From: Notospermus geniculatus
Lineage: Eukaryota; Nemertea; Pilidiophora; Heteronemertea; Lineidae
DNA length: 64,000 nucleotides
Reading direction: 5' to 3'
Assembly: GCA_002633025.1 (NCBI GenBank)
Contig: NMRB01000239.1
Location: forward strand, 152,318 to 216,317
In this document: positions 11,701 to 23,700 of the stretch, one piece after another
Numbering within the stretch: position 1 is the stretch's first letter
How the letters are laid out: every line of letters begins with the position of its first letter
Made by a program: the position numbers and the translations under genes
The notes under the pieces: generated by a model
The model's database searches: none
What the model was told of the DNA's origin: nothing
Seen by the model: only the letters and a program-made list of their open reading frames with translations

Positions 11701-14700
11701 GCCTCTCCACCTACACGTGGAGGAACGAAGAAAGTAACGACTTCATTGAAGAAGCGACGTCACTCGTCTGTCTCGACGTCCATCGTAACCTCGATATCAT
11801 CCAGACGAACTGTAGAGAGATCATGGAGATCGCAATATCGTGGTCGAAGGGAGTCTTGGACGTGTTCGCCGCACGTGAGACGGGGCGGAGTTACTCGATG
11901 GACGAGTTGATTTCCTCGCAGAAGTGAGTATCAGGAATTTCAGATGAAAGGATTTGAATCACGATGTAGCGGGATGCCCCCTCAACCCCACCCCCACCCT
12001 ACGCCTGCTGGCCCCGAAAGTGTATTTTGGAGTATAACACTTGAAATCTTACATCAGATTATTTTTAGAAGTTGATAGATTGGCGATGTTGATTTTGAAA
12101 ATCTTTTTTTCAGGCGCCTTGATGAGGACCAAGAAACAGCCATCGTTCCCATGGGAACCAAGATTCATGGTATCGTCTCCCTCTCGTTTGATGTAAGTGA
12201 GACAAAACTTATTAGCATTACCATAAAACTGTAATACCAGGACTATCATATCGTCATTACCCCAGTACACCACAATTGCATTAGGCCTACATTGCATTTG
12301 GTACTAACCCTTATTTCTATAGAATAGATGTTCTTCACGTGACATCACATTTCTATGACGACATGATGCCGCCATATTGGCCGTCAAAATGTCAAGCGAC
12401 ATCACAGCATGAACACAGTGTCAACACACAGACCGTGATGTCAAAATGTCATGACGTGACAGTTTTGACATCGTCGCCGGCCATTTGACGGCCAACATGG
12501 CCAAGTCTTTGCAGTCACTGTTGCAACATCAGTGAAGAACCTCATGTTTGGTTTTGCATTTATTCCAACCTTTTCCCTCTGAATTCACAGGCGGCCCAGA
12601 TCAGTAAAGCGTCCCCAGCCTGGGAGGATTATGTCGACTATCTGGATAACATCGTCCTGGACGGTCTCAAGCAAAGCACGCTGACCAGTCTCAAAACGAT
12701 GCTGAATACGATGGTGCAGTCCAACTTGGACGAGGTACGCAACTCTTGGGGAGCGTGGTGGGGTGGGGGTGGGGGTGGGGCAGTGGTGGAGCATCTGACT
12801 CAAGATTGAGAGGCTCCAGGTTCCATTCCTGGCCGAGTTCCTACTTTGTATTCTCAATGGGGAACTTTCCTGCCGTTAGAGGCCGCCTGTTAGCGGTCCA
12901 GGAACGTCACGAATTTGACGTCAAATGCGTGAGCCACGGCGCCCACCTCATTATGGACGACGTTGTTGCATGCATTTCTGCCCTGTGACGTCAAATTTCA
13001 TGACGTTCTTGGACCGCTAACTCGTAGCGGCCTCTGACGGCACGAAAGTTCCCCATTGGTATTGTATTAGATTTTTCCATCAGGGCTGAAGCCACAGCAT
13101 TATTGGCCCTGGTAAGTATGGAAGAGGTCATCTCAAGCTACTCATGTTCACTTGGATGGGGTCTTTTACTTGCGCTTGTAAAGGCACAAGGTACAAGGGA
13201 ACACGGCTTACTGTCCCATGCGATGGATGTGAAGTGCCAGGGATGATTAATCCCACATGGCCCAGGATTCAACCCCAGGACCTTCATTGTCATTCAATAT
13301 ATGTGACTCTGCAGTAGTGGCGTCGGATTTGCACCCGGTGGACTTGACGGTAATCGTTATTTTTCAGGTTGACACAGTCCCGATTCTGACGATACGACTT
13401 GAACTGATCGAAGGGAGGGTAGCATTCCGACCTCCTCTGGACAAGAGTACGTCCATCATGAGCGTACAGGAGGGCGTCCAGGTGTGGCTAGACAGCTTCA
13501 TCAACCGGGGAATCTTGGTCAAGATGATCGGACGAACGGTAGGTTGGTTCCATCCGTCCGTAAGTCCGTAGATGGCGATGGGTTGTTTCGTACTTCGTGT
13601 TTCGTCAGATTTGCGAAACCTCCCTAATATGTGACCCGCTCCAGCAAAAGCTGGCACTTGTGACAACTGAGGAAAGGGTTAACGGGCCTCATCACAATAG
13701 CTGAAATGTACGTCTCTGCAGGTTGACAATAGTAGTGGACAGCAGTGATAATAGGGAGGTTTCGCAAGCGCCCGGTTAGGCTCTACGACGACGTTTATCT
13801 ATTGTGTGGGTATACCCACACAATAGATAAACGTCGTCGTATGGCCTAACCGGGCGCTTGCGAAACCTCCCTATTAGTTGAGTAAACTGATGACCAATCA
13901 TGATCACTTGTGACGAGCGCCTGCTTTTGCTGGATTGAGCCACATTTGTGATAAATGCCCTGCTTTTTGCTGTGGCGGGTCACGTATTTGTAAATTGAGA
14001 CACACCGGCATGGCCCATAACTAGCTTTGGAAAGTTTTTTTCCTGGAATTTGTCAAAAAGTTGAATCGGTTCAATTTTTTCCAGGAAAGTTACAAGGATT
14101 ACCTTCGTCAGGATGAGGAAGTCATGAACTTGATAGAACAAATCACAAAAGTCGTTCAAAACAACGCTGAAGAATGCACGAAACTCTTCCAACTCTTCAA
14201 AGATTATTCCTTCCTCTGGGAACAGGATGTCAATCACACGTTTAATGAATTCCTCGGCGGGAATCTCTCGCCGAATCCGCTCCGTGCGTCGGCGCAGTCT
14301 CACGCTGGAAAACTGCGGCGATTGGCGTCGGCTAGGTCTGCTGCATCGAGGTAAGGAAGAGATTGGCAGGGTTTGATTGTAGGGGTTGGGCCTTTTGCTC
14401 CGAGAAAACTAGTTTGTTTGAGTTTCGAAGATGCGTTGTTCATCAAACTCCAGCTCAACTGATTTTCTCCATACCATACCGGTAGTTCTCAATCTCCAAA
14501 TTCCCGTCTGATTTCCAGGACCTCCTCGGCCAAGAGTAGTATCGAGACCGCCGGAGTCATGGGCACAGCGGAACGAAATTTCCTCACTCCAAAAAATGCA
14601 CGCAACCGAGATGATTCCGTTCCGTCCCTGGATGAGTTTGATAGCGAAATTGACATTTACAGGGTAGGACTCTTTTTTTAAAGATTTTTCTGTCAGGGTC

Positions 14701-17700
14701 GAAGCCATAGCATTATTGGCCCTGGTAATTATGGGAGAGGCCATCTCAAGCTACTCGTGTTCCTCACTCAGATGGGGTCTTTTACTTGCCCTTGCAAAGG
14801 CACAAGGTACAAGACACCACGGTGACAAATATCTTTTTTTTCTTTTTCAGACCACCCGTGATGAAATCCGCTCCTTACAAGACATCGAAGACATCGGCTG
14901 GCTTCGAGTCAACATTGAACCCCTGAAACAAGTCTTGATCACGTACGCACAAAAATGGATGTGGACGTTTACTAAATACTTGTCAGATCAGGTGACCGAG
15001 ATGCTCGAGACTCTTGACCTGTTCCTGAAGCGGATCGAACCGGAGATTGAGAGTATAACCGGCGAGGAACGTGACACGGCGTCGTTTATGAAGATGATGA
15101 GGTTATTTAACGAGGTAGGCCTATGGAGTTGATGATTTGTAAAAAAGGGCCAAAAACAGATCCTTACTGCAGCACAGTATCAAAGGCACTTCACATTATT
15201 ACCCAAGTCTGCCCGTGGGTGGATCCAGGATTTGGGAAAAAAGGGGGCGCCTATGCTAGGAACATTGAAATTTGTGCCAAATTCTAGAATTTCGCAGTCA
15301 ATTTTACAGATTTGTTGGGCAAAAGGGGAAGTGCGTGCCCGGGCGCCCTCTCTGGATCCACGCCTTCCGACTGACCCAAAAACTGCTTCGGGTCATGATG
15401 ATTCTGTGCTGTGTCATGGCGGCACTGACTTTGAGACGACCTGGTTTTGTTTTTGTAACCGTTGGTGAAATCGACAACTATCATTTCCCATGTGTATTTC
15501 AGGTCTCGGCCCAGCAGTCCGAGATGGATGGGAAGTTTGCCGCGATGCACCGTACGGTCCTTCTACTACAGAAATACGGGCAGACCCTCCCTGAGCACAC
15601 CGAGCAATTGTTCAAGGCGGCACCGGGAAGATGGACGAGCCTGCGGACCAAGGTGTCGCTGGCGAAGCAGCGACTTGGACCGAGGATCCAGGAGGAATCG
15701 CATGGGATTTCTCAGGTATTGTCACAACTTCCAAAGCTACAAGACGGCGTGTGCACCTCCAAGTTCGACGTCTCTGGATTTCAACATTATGACGTTGCAG
15801 TCAGTGCCCGATTATCGAGCTCAGTCTTTGTGCGAGAGGGTACCTCTCTGACAGCACAGGATTTCACCAAAACTTTTCATTCCAGGATCTGGCTGCGTTC
15901 GGCGAACGCGTCGTCACCCTCCACCGCGAGTTAGACAACTCAGATGTGTACTGTCGTGACTGCACCATCGACAGTGCTTGGGATATCATCCAAGCGTTCA
16001 TGAAACGTCTGATCGCGCTGGAGGAGGAGGCTCAGGACTTGATCGAACTCCAGGAACTTCTGGAAGCGAACGTGGTCAACTTTTCAATCCTGCCGCAGTA
16101 AGTGTTATTTTGTCCCCCAGAGGAACCTGCAAACTTCCGCCACCAGGAGGTGCTGTGAGAAGCTTTACCTCTTTTTTTCAGACTTTAATCTCAACCTTGA
16201 CCGAGGCAGTTGTATACAAGGTTTTACAGACTTGTAACAATTTATGAAATGGCAAAGGTGATAGATAAAATTTCATTTTTGCAGGTGCCGCCACGATTTG
16301 ACCAATCTGAAGCATGTCTGGCAGACAGTCCGGTAAGTTGTATTCAAAGGCTCTGACATTTTGACCATAATTAACCCATTTCAGTGCCAATTCAGTGAAT
16401 TCTGACACGGAGTGCCATGGATTTTTAGCCCACTTTCCTAAGGCCGAGCAGGGCTTATGCTGTTTTTGGGGCCTTTGAATGATGTCTGTCATGCATTAGG
16501 CACACTCTCAATCAAAAAGAATGGGACCAACAGGGGATCGAACCCAAATGTCAGCTCTGACAGGCTCCAATGTCTCCACTAGGCCATTGTGATAGCCTGA
16601 AGTGGGGTTTTGTTCCAAATTATCAACGTTCCGTTCCGTCTTTTCAGCATGATCACCGAGCAGCAGACCGAATGGAAAGTCAACCGCTGGCAAAAACTCA
16701 GCCTGAAATTCCTCCGTGACGAAACGGTTAAACAAGTGGATATCGTCCGCGGCCTACCGGACGAGACATTCACATGGGATGTCTACATGGGCCTCCACGA
16801 GGCGATCATGGTCATCCAGGCGACGCTACCCCTGATGGATGATCTGAGTAACCCGGCGATGAGGACGCGTCACTGGAAACAGTTGGTCCGCGTGACGGGC
16901 GGGGCGCTGCAGATTGATAATGACACACTGAAGAGAATGACGTTTGGTGAATTGCTTGGCCTCGGCCTGCAGAGTAAGTTAGCTCTTTATTCGTGTGTTC
17001 TCTTGCCAGTTTGCCCTGTTAACACAAGTCCCGAGGAGCCCTGATAGCCTAGTGGTTATCACGTCCGCTCAGCAAGCGGCAGGTCCCGGGTTCAAATCCA
17101 GCCCGGGCCAGATGGGATTTCATTCCCGGCTCTTCACGTCTGTCGCATGGGACAGAAAGCCGCGGTGACTTGTACCTTGTACCTTTGCAAGGGCAAGTAA
17201 AAGACCCCATCCAAGTGAGGAACATGAGTAGCTTGAGATGGCCTCTCCCATACTTACCAGCACCAATAATGCTATGGCTTCGGTCCTGATGGGAAAATCT
17301 AGTACACATACAAGTCCCACGATCACTAGGACAGACTCGGTCAATACCGTAGTGAGCTAATGATCTCAACTTCTTTTCCTCACAGAACACGTTGAAGACG
17401 TCCGTGCTATCGTCCAGAGAGCCGTCAAGGACCTGAGCATCGAAAACTCGCTCAAATTCTACGAGGAGGTCTGGTTAAGTAAAGTCTTTGAGATGAGGAA
17501 TCATGTGGAGACGAAAGCCGTGGAAGCAAAACCCATCGAAGAGGAAACAGTGGTGAGTAAACCAGCGTCTTGACCCCTAGTTGCACGTGATATTGGTTCT
17601 AGTTCTTGGCTTTTGTCCTGATTCGATGAAAAGTTTTTATGTTTCTTTCCATTTTCAGCCTGATAATAAAAGCGAATCAGCGTCCGAGTCCCAACAGTCG

Positions 17701-20700
17701 CAACAGCTCGCCGTCAGTGACAGACCGAGCCGTAATGCCCGCGCCACGAGTCGTGTGTCCAATCAGAGCAGCCATAGCAGAAACAGACGCCCGAGCATCG
17801 CGTCGCTGCCACCGTCGCTCATGAACTTGGAAATGGACGGCACCCGAGTTTGTCTCCTCACAAACACCGACCCGATATTTGAAGAATTAGAGAACCACCA
17901 GGTGACGCTACAGGCCATGCAGAGCAGCAGCGCCGCTGGCTCCTTCCTCGATGAAGTCTTAAAATGGCAGAAACGCCTACAGACGATCGAGGCTGTCCTA
18001 TCCTGCTGGTTGGAGGTGCAAGAAAAGTGGGCGGAGTTGGAGGAGGTTTACTCCGGCACTGACGTCAAGGCGAGCCTGTCCCATGATGCAACGGTATTCT
18101 CCGCCGTGAATCGGGATTTCCGCTTGTTGATGAAGGCGACGGAGAAAAATCCGAATGTCCTGCAGTGTTGCTCAAGAAAAAGTAAGAATTTGTGAGGCGG
18201 TCTAGGAAAACACGTCAGATGTCGCTGAATGATCAACAAGGGCTGTCAGATTGCCTGAGCATTGATCTACTACTGTTTACCTGTTATGAAGTACATTTCA
18301 ACTATTGAAATGTGCGGGTTCACCAAGGCCATTAAAATTTTACTCAAATGCGACATCCGACGGGTTTTCCTAGACCGCTTCACAATTTTTTTGGAAAAAA
18401 AATTCAAAAAGACTGGAAAAAATCTGCGCTAGTTTCAGCTAAACAGTCCTGAGCGGGATTTGAACCCATGACTCCACACATCTGGCACCCTTGCCAATGT
18501 TGAATGACAACAATGCTCACCGCTAGGCTAAATCCCCATCTACACAATAGGAGGGGTCAAAATCTTCGTTTTGTGTTTTCAGATATTCTTGTGATTCTGG
18601 AGAAGATGAATAGTTTATTGGAGCACTGTCGGCGATCGCTGCTCAACCATCTCGAACGCCGACGGCAGAAATTTCCCAGGTTTTACTTCCTGTCGATGGA
18701 GGATGTTCTTCATATTGTCTGCAACGGTAAGTTGAGATTTTATCTAATCAACATAATTTATGCATCTTCATGGATATTATCATAATTTCTGCATCTTCTA
18801 TTAGTTATTATCATAATTTATGCATCTTTCAGGGTATGATATAAACCAGGTCAACCTGTATCTGAACAAACTCCTGGAGAATGTGGGTTGTCTGTTGTAC
18901 GACGAACTTGGTGAATCGGAGACGGTCAATTTCCAAATTACTGGAGTACAGAGCGCCCTTGGCGAGAAACTCGCTTTCATTGAGGTAACGTCAAGGTCAA
19001 ATATTGTGCCAGAATGTTTTGATTGACTTGTGCAGGTGGCGCTGCAAGCAAAAATCCGTAATTTGTTAAAACGTGGCAAAAAAGTAATGACATGTCGTCA
19101 CATTACATAACCATGGAGCGAACCCTGATAATAAAAGAATCTTTTTTCAGCCCGTTTTGTGCGAAGGCAACATCGAGACCTGGCTGCCGCATCTTCTTCA
19201 AGCCGTCAAGACGTCGCTTCAGGTTCAGTTAGGGACGGCCATGGGGCTGGAGAAACCGAGGCCAAAGACACGGGAGATTCATAGCGCCGGGGCGAGGAGG
19301 GTCTCTGTGCCGTCGAGGGAGTCGCAGAAGGAGGGATCGAAGCCGGGATCTAAAGGTAATGTAGCCTTCCCTTCTCTACTTCTGTGTCCCGCCAGAAACT
19401 TGGCCCCTGTACTTCGGCATTTTGTCTTGTATGACTAAAAAATCATCATGGAACTCACAATTTTGATAGTTTTCTGACTCAGTCTGGCACAGGGGGGGGG
19501 GGCCTTGATGTGTACATCACAGGCATATCATTCTCAAAAATATAATTGTTTTTGTTAATATTTTCTAATAGGGGGTAGTCGCCAAGCCAGCAGACAAGAA
19601 CGCAAGTCCGTGTCACAGAAATCTAAAGGGAGCAAGGAGCCTGCGCCGGAGCAAGTGTCAGCCCCGGTGGATGGCGAATCGAAGTCGTGGACCCTTGATC
19701 ATGTGACGGAGATCGTCTACCTGGTGACGCAGATCGAGATGACACAGCAAGTTGAGCAGGCTTTGGTGGAGATAGAGGGTGGGAATAAAGAAGGAATCCA
19801 GGTGAGAATAAAAGTACAAACTTGGTGCAATCTTTTGGTGATGATTCAGTCCATGGTTTGAAGACAAACTCACAGACTGGAGATGATTTGTAATAGATTT
19901 TTCTGTCAGGGCCGAAGCCATAGCATCATTGGCCCTGGTAAGTACGGAAGAGGCCATCTCAAGCTACTCATGTTCCTCACTTGGATGGGGTCTTCTACTT
20001 GCCCATGCAACGGCACAAGGCAGCTGCGGTGGTGACGGTGACGATGTTTTATATGAGAATTCAGATCTGAATCCATAAATTCTCTTCCAGACGACCATCG
20101 ACAAGCTGAACGAAACCCTCAAAGCGACGGTTCTGATGTTGAAGGGTCTCGAGGGGGAGAAGGAGGAGAAGACACGGAGGGGGAGGTCATCTTCTCAGGC
20201 AGGAAGTGAAGGTAGGCCTGGAGAAAACTAGAGCACGAACGTGTATATTTACCTAAAGTATGATGTATTTGAGCGAAAATTGATTGACATTTTCTTGCCT
20301 CCTTTTAGTCGCATCACAAAAGGAGCTCAGCCAATCAAAAGAGAAGAGCGAGACGATGTCGGAAGGTCAGTCACAAATGGGGCGGAGCCAGAAGACAGGT
20401 TCAAACCGAGGCTCGATGTACGATCTTACCTTGGAGAATCCGCAGACCACAATTCCTGAGGAGGAGGGGAATGAGGCTGGTAGGTTGACGGATGAAATTG
20501 AAAAAAAATTCCGCGCTTACCGACAGGAGTAGTCAATCGCGCTTATTGCCAAAAGACGGCAGCAAAGTTTTAGCGGACCAGTACAACAGAAAATCCTCCC
20601 GACTGGTGCTCAGTTAACCATGAATGGGTCCGTTAGGCATTGAATTGGGTCGTAGCGACACCTATTCGTCAATGGATTCGCAGCTCCTATTAGGATGTGA

Positions 20701-23700
20701 AAAATTTGGCAAAATTCACAGATAGTTTGTTCAACACCCGCACAGATTTAGCTCTTCTTTCACGTAGTCATGTGCCCTGAGATCTGCACGTTGAAGGATG
20801 CGTGGTACACAGTGGAACCTCTCTATTAAGGCCACCTTTGGGACTGACAGGTGGTGTCCTGAATTGAAAGGTGTCCTGATTACAGAGGTCAAAAGGAATA
20901 GAACCAATTTGGGACTGGGCTTCGGTGTCCTTAATAGAGAGGTGTCCTGGTATAGAGGTGTCCGTGAAGAGAGGTTTCACTGTAATTTCAAAATGAGACA
21001 AATTTGTGTTGCCAATTTTTAGCTCACCGGGGTGAGCTATTGCGATGGTGGTGTGTCCGTCGTCCGTCGTCGTCCGTCGTCGTCCGTCGTCGTCGTTGTC
21101 CGTTAGCAGGGCACGTTTTGTAACCGCTGGAGCTATTTATCTGAAACTTGGTACATATATACCCCTAGGTCAGATGACCTATGACACCAAGTTTCGGTTC
21201 GATTCGACTCTCAGCTTGGCCACCAGGTGGCGGAAACCAAAAACACAAAAAGTGCAATAACTCCTGAACTAATGACTGGATCTTCTCCAAATTTTTATCA
21301 TAGGTGTATCTAATAAGGATACATAACATATATAACGGATTTTTGATTTGACCTACTTTTCTAGGTCACAGAGGTCAAAGTTCGACAAAAGTGACGAACC
21401 TGCCCCAGTTTGTCATTATTTCACTGAGTGACTTCATATTTTGCATAAACATGCATTGGAGGGGTGCCTTTAAAAATACCAAGTTTCGGCCCGATTGGAC
21501 ATCCAGTATGGTCGCCAGGTGGCGTAACCTGAAAATCAAGTAAGTGCTATTACTCGGGAACGACTTGATGCAGAGTGCTCAAATTTGATATTTACCTCCC
21601 TCTAGATGACCTTTACATGCACGTCAAATTTCGGCCTGATTTGAATTCAAACAAGGCCACCAGGTGGCGTAACCCAAAAATCATCAAAGTGCGGTAACTC
21701 AGGAACGCCTTAACCCAAAGCGGTCCAATGTGCTGTGTGGCTCCCTGCAGATGACCTTTATGTCCATCTGACGTTTCGGCCTGATCGGGCATCCAATATG
21801 GCCGCCAGGTGGCGTAACCCGAAAATCATCAAAGTGCTGTAACTCAGGAACGACTTGACCCAAAGCGTTCCAATGTGCTATGTGGTCCCCTGCAGATGAC
21901 CTTTATGTGCATGTGAATTTCCGGCCCGATCAGACATCCAATATGGCCGCTAGGTGGCATAACCCCAAAATCAAAGTCCTACCTGGGAATGACTCATAAC
22001 TGATATGTACCTCCCTCTGTCATTGGACTATTATGTCCAACCCGGTGAGCACATGGTCCATGGACCATTTCATAAGCAATTTTTTTACTGGGAGTGATAT
22101 TTTATCTTCACTTTGCACATTCAATAGAGACACCACCTAAATCTGGGGAAGAGACCCCAAAATCAACCAAGAAAGGTAAAAAAATCGTAGGATTTGCATT
22201 TTCACAGTTTTTTCTAAATCGCTTTTTTCATTTGTGGCTCATAGCTCATTTAATAATTTTACCGGTACATTTTATTATAGATTGTGAATGCTGACTTTAA
22301 TAGCTGGTGGCATATTTGAAGGTTTTAGGTCAAATTTGGGTGTTTTTTGCTCCCAGAACTATTTGAGCTCTGCAACCTGGCTACGGGTCACTTTTGGCAG
22401 TTCTCTGAGTTAGAGATTATTTGCAGCCACATATCTTCACCTTGTAGTTCAGCTGGCACTGTTGCTGGCAGTCCCTTCACCAAACACCTCCAAATATGCC
22501 AAAAATATGTAAAAGGTAGACCATAACTTGAATGTATATGTGACCCGCTCCAGCAAAAGCAGACGCTTGTCGCAAGTGATCATCATTGGTCATCAGTTTA
22601 CTCAACTATTATCACCTCTGTCCACTATTATTCTAAACCTGCAGAGATGTACATTTCAGCTATTGTGTTGTAAGGCTGTTAACCCTTTCCTTGGTTGTGA
22701 CAGGCGCCTACTTTTGCTAGAGCAGATCATATATCTCTCATAACTTAAGCTATTGTAAATGCTTTTAGCATTCAAGTAGGCTCCATAGGCCTGTGGGGGA
22801 AGGTTTTTCGAAAGTTTAGTAAGTTACTCATGTAACATCACGAAATGACATCAGCTATTCCCCTCCGTGCTGGACCTGGACTTTTCTCCTTCAGCTCCGG
22901 CCGAACCCGCCACAGCCGAACCCCTGGACACCATGAACCTGACCGACATTCTTACCTCCATGGAGACCAAGCAAGAAGAGGTCGTGGAAACCATCGACAA
23001 CACTGACATGCGTCTGATGCTCTTCCCGAGTCAGATACAGAAAATTAGTCAAGTTATTTCTATACTTGCCCACCAGAGGGACCTACTGTTCCGCTTAAAG
23101 GCGGCATCGGAGGATAGCGATGGTTTGGACGCAAGCTTTGATTGGCAGTCGCAGTTGAGGTATATCTTCGTCGAAGAATCACGGGATATTCTCGTTAAGG
23201 TATGTTGGCATGACCTATCTACAGGTGTTTTTTGTGCCATGGTCCATCGAAGCCTGGGGTGTACTGAGACTTTTCTGACTTTGTCGAGACAATATTTAAT
23301 TCGTGATTTTGCTACTTTCAGTGCATGGACACCGAGATCGAATACGGCTTTGAGTACATGGGTAGCTGTAGCCGGGAGTCCGTCACGCGGATGTCAGAAT
23401 CATCCAATCTCAGCCTTCTCCAAGCTGTCAAGAACTTCCAGGGTGGACTTTGCACTGGTCCAGCGGTAAGTTGACATAGTGATGTTCGTGGGGGGGGGGA
23501 CCGAACTCTCACGTGGCGGAGTAACTTAAAGGTGGCATGATAATGCCACTTTTTGTCGACAGCCGGAGCAAGCGGTGGTAATTGCATCATTCTCCAATAC
23601 TGTAGTTTTGCCTTTTCCCCAGCGTCGGAGAATGTATGATTACAATGCAATGCATATACGTGGATACCCTAAGAACGAGAGTTACTCTACATGGGGCGAG

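Noticed and set aside
17036-17110. Possible tRNA gene
   Set aside because: Box A and box B are good, but the anticodon stem is distorted and the sequence continues into the repeated SINE body, so it is a SINE head.
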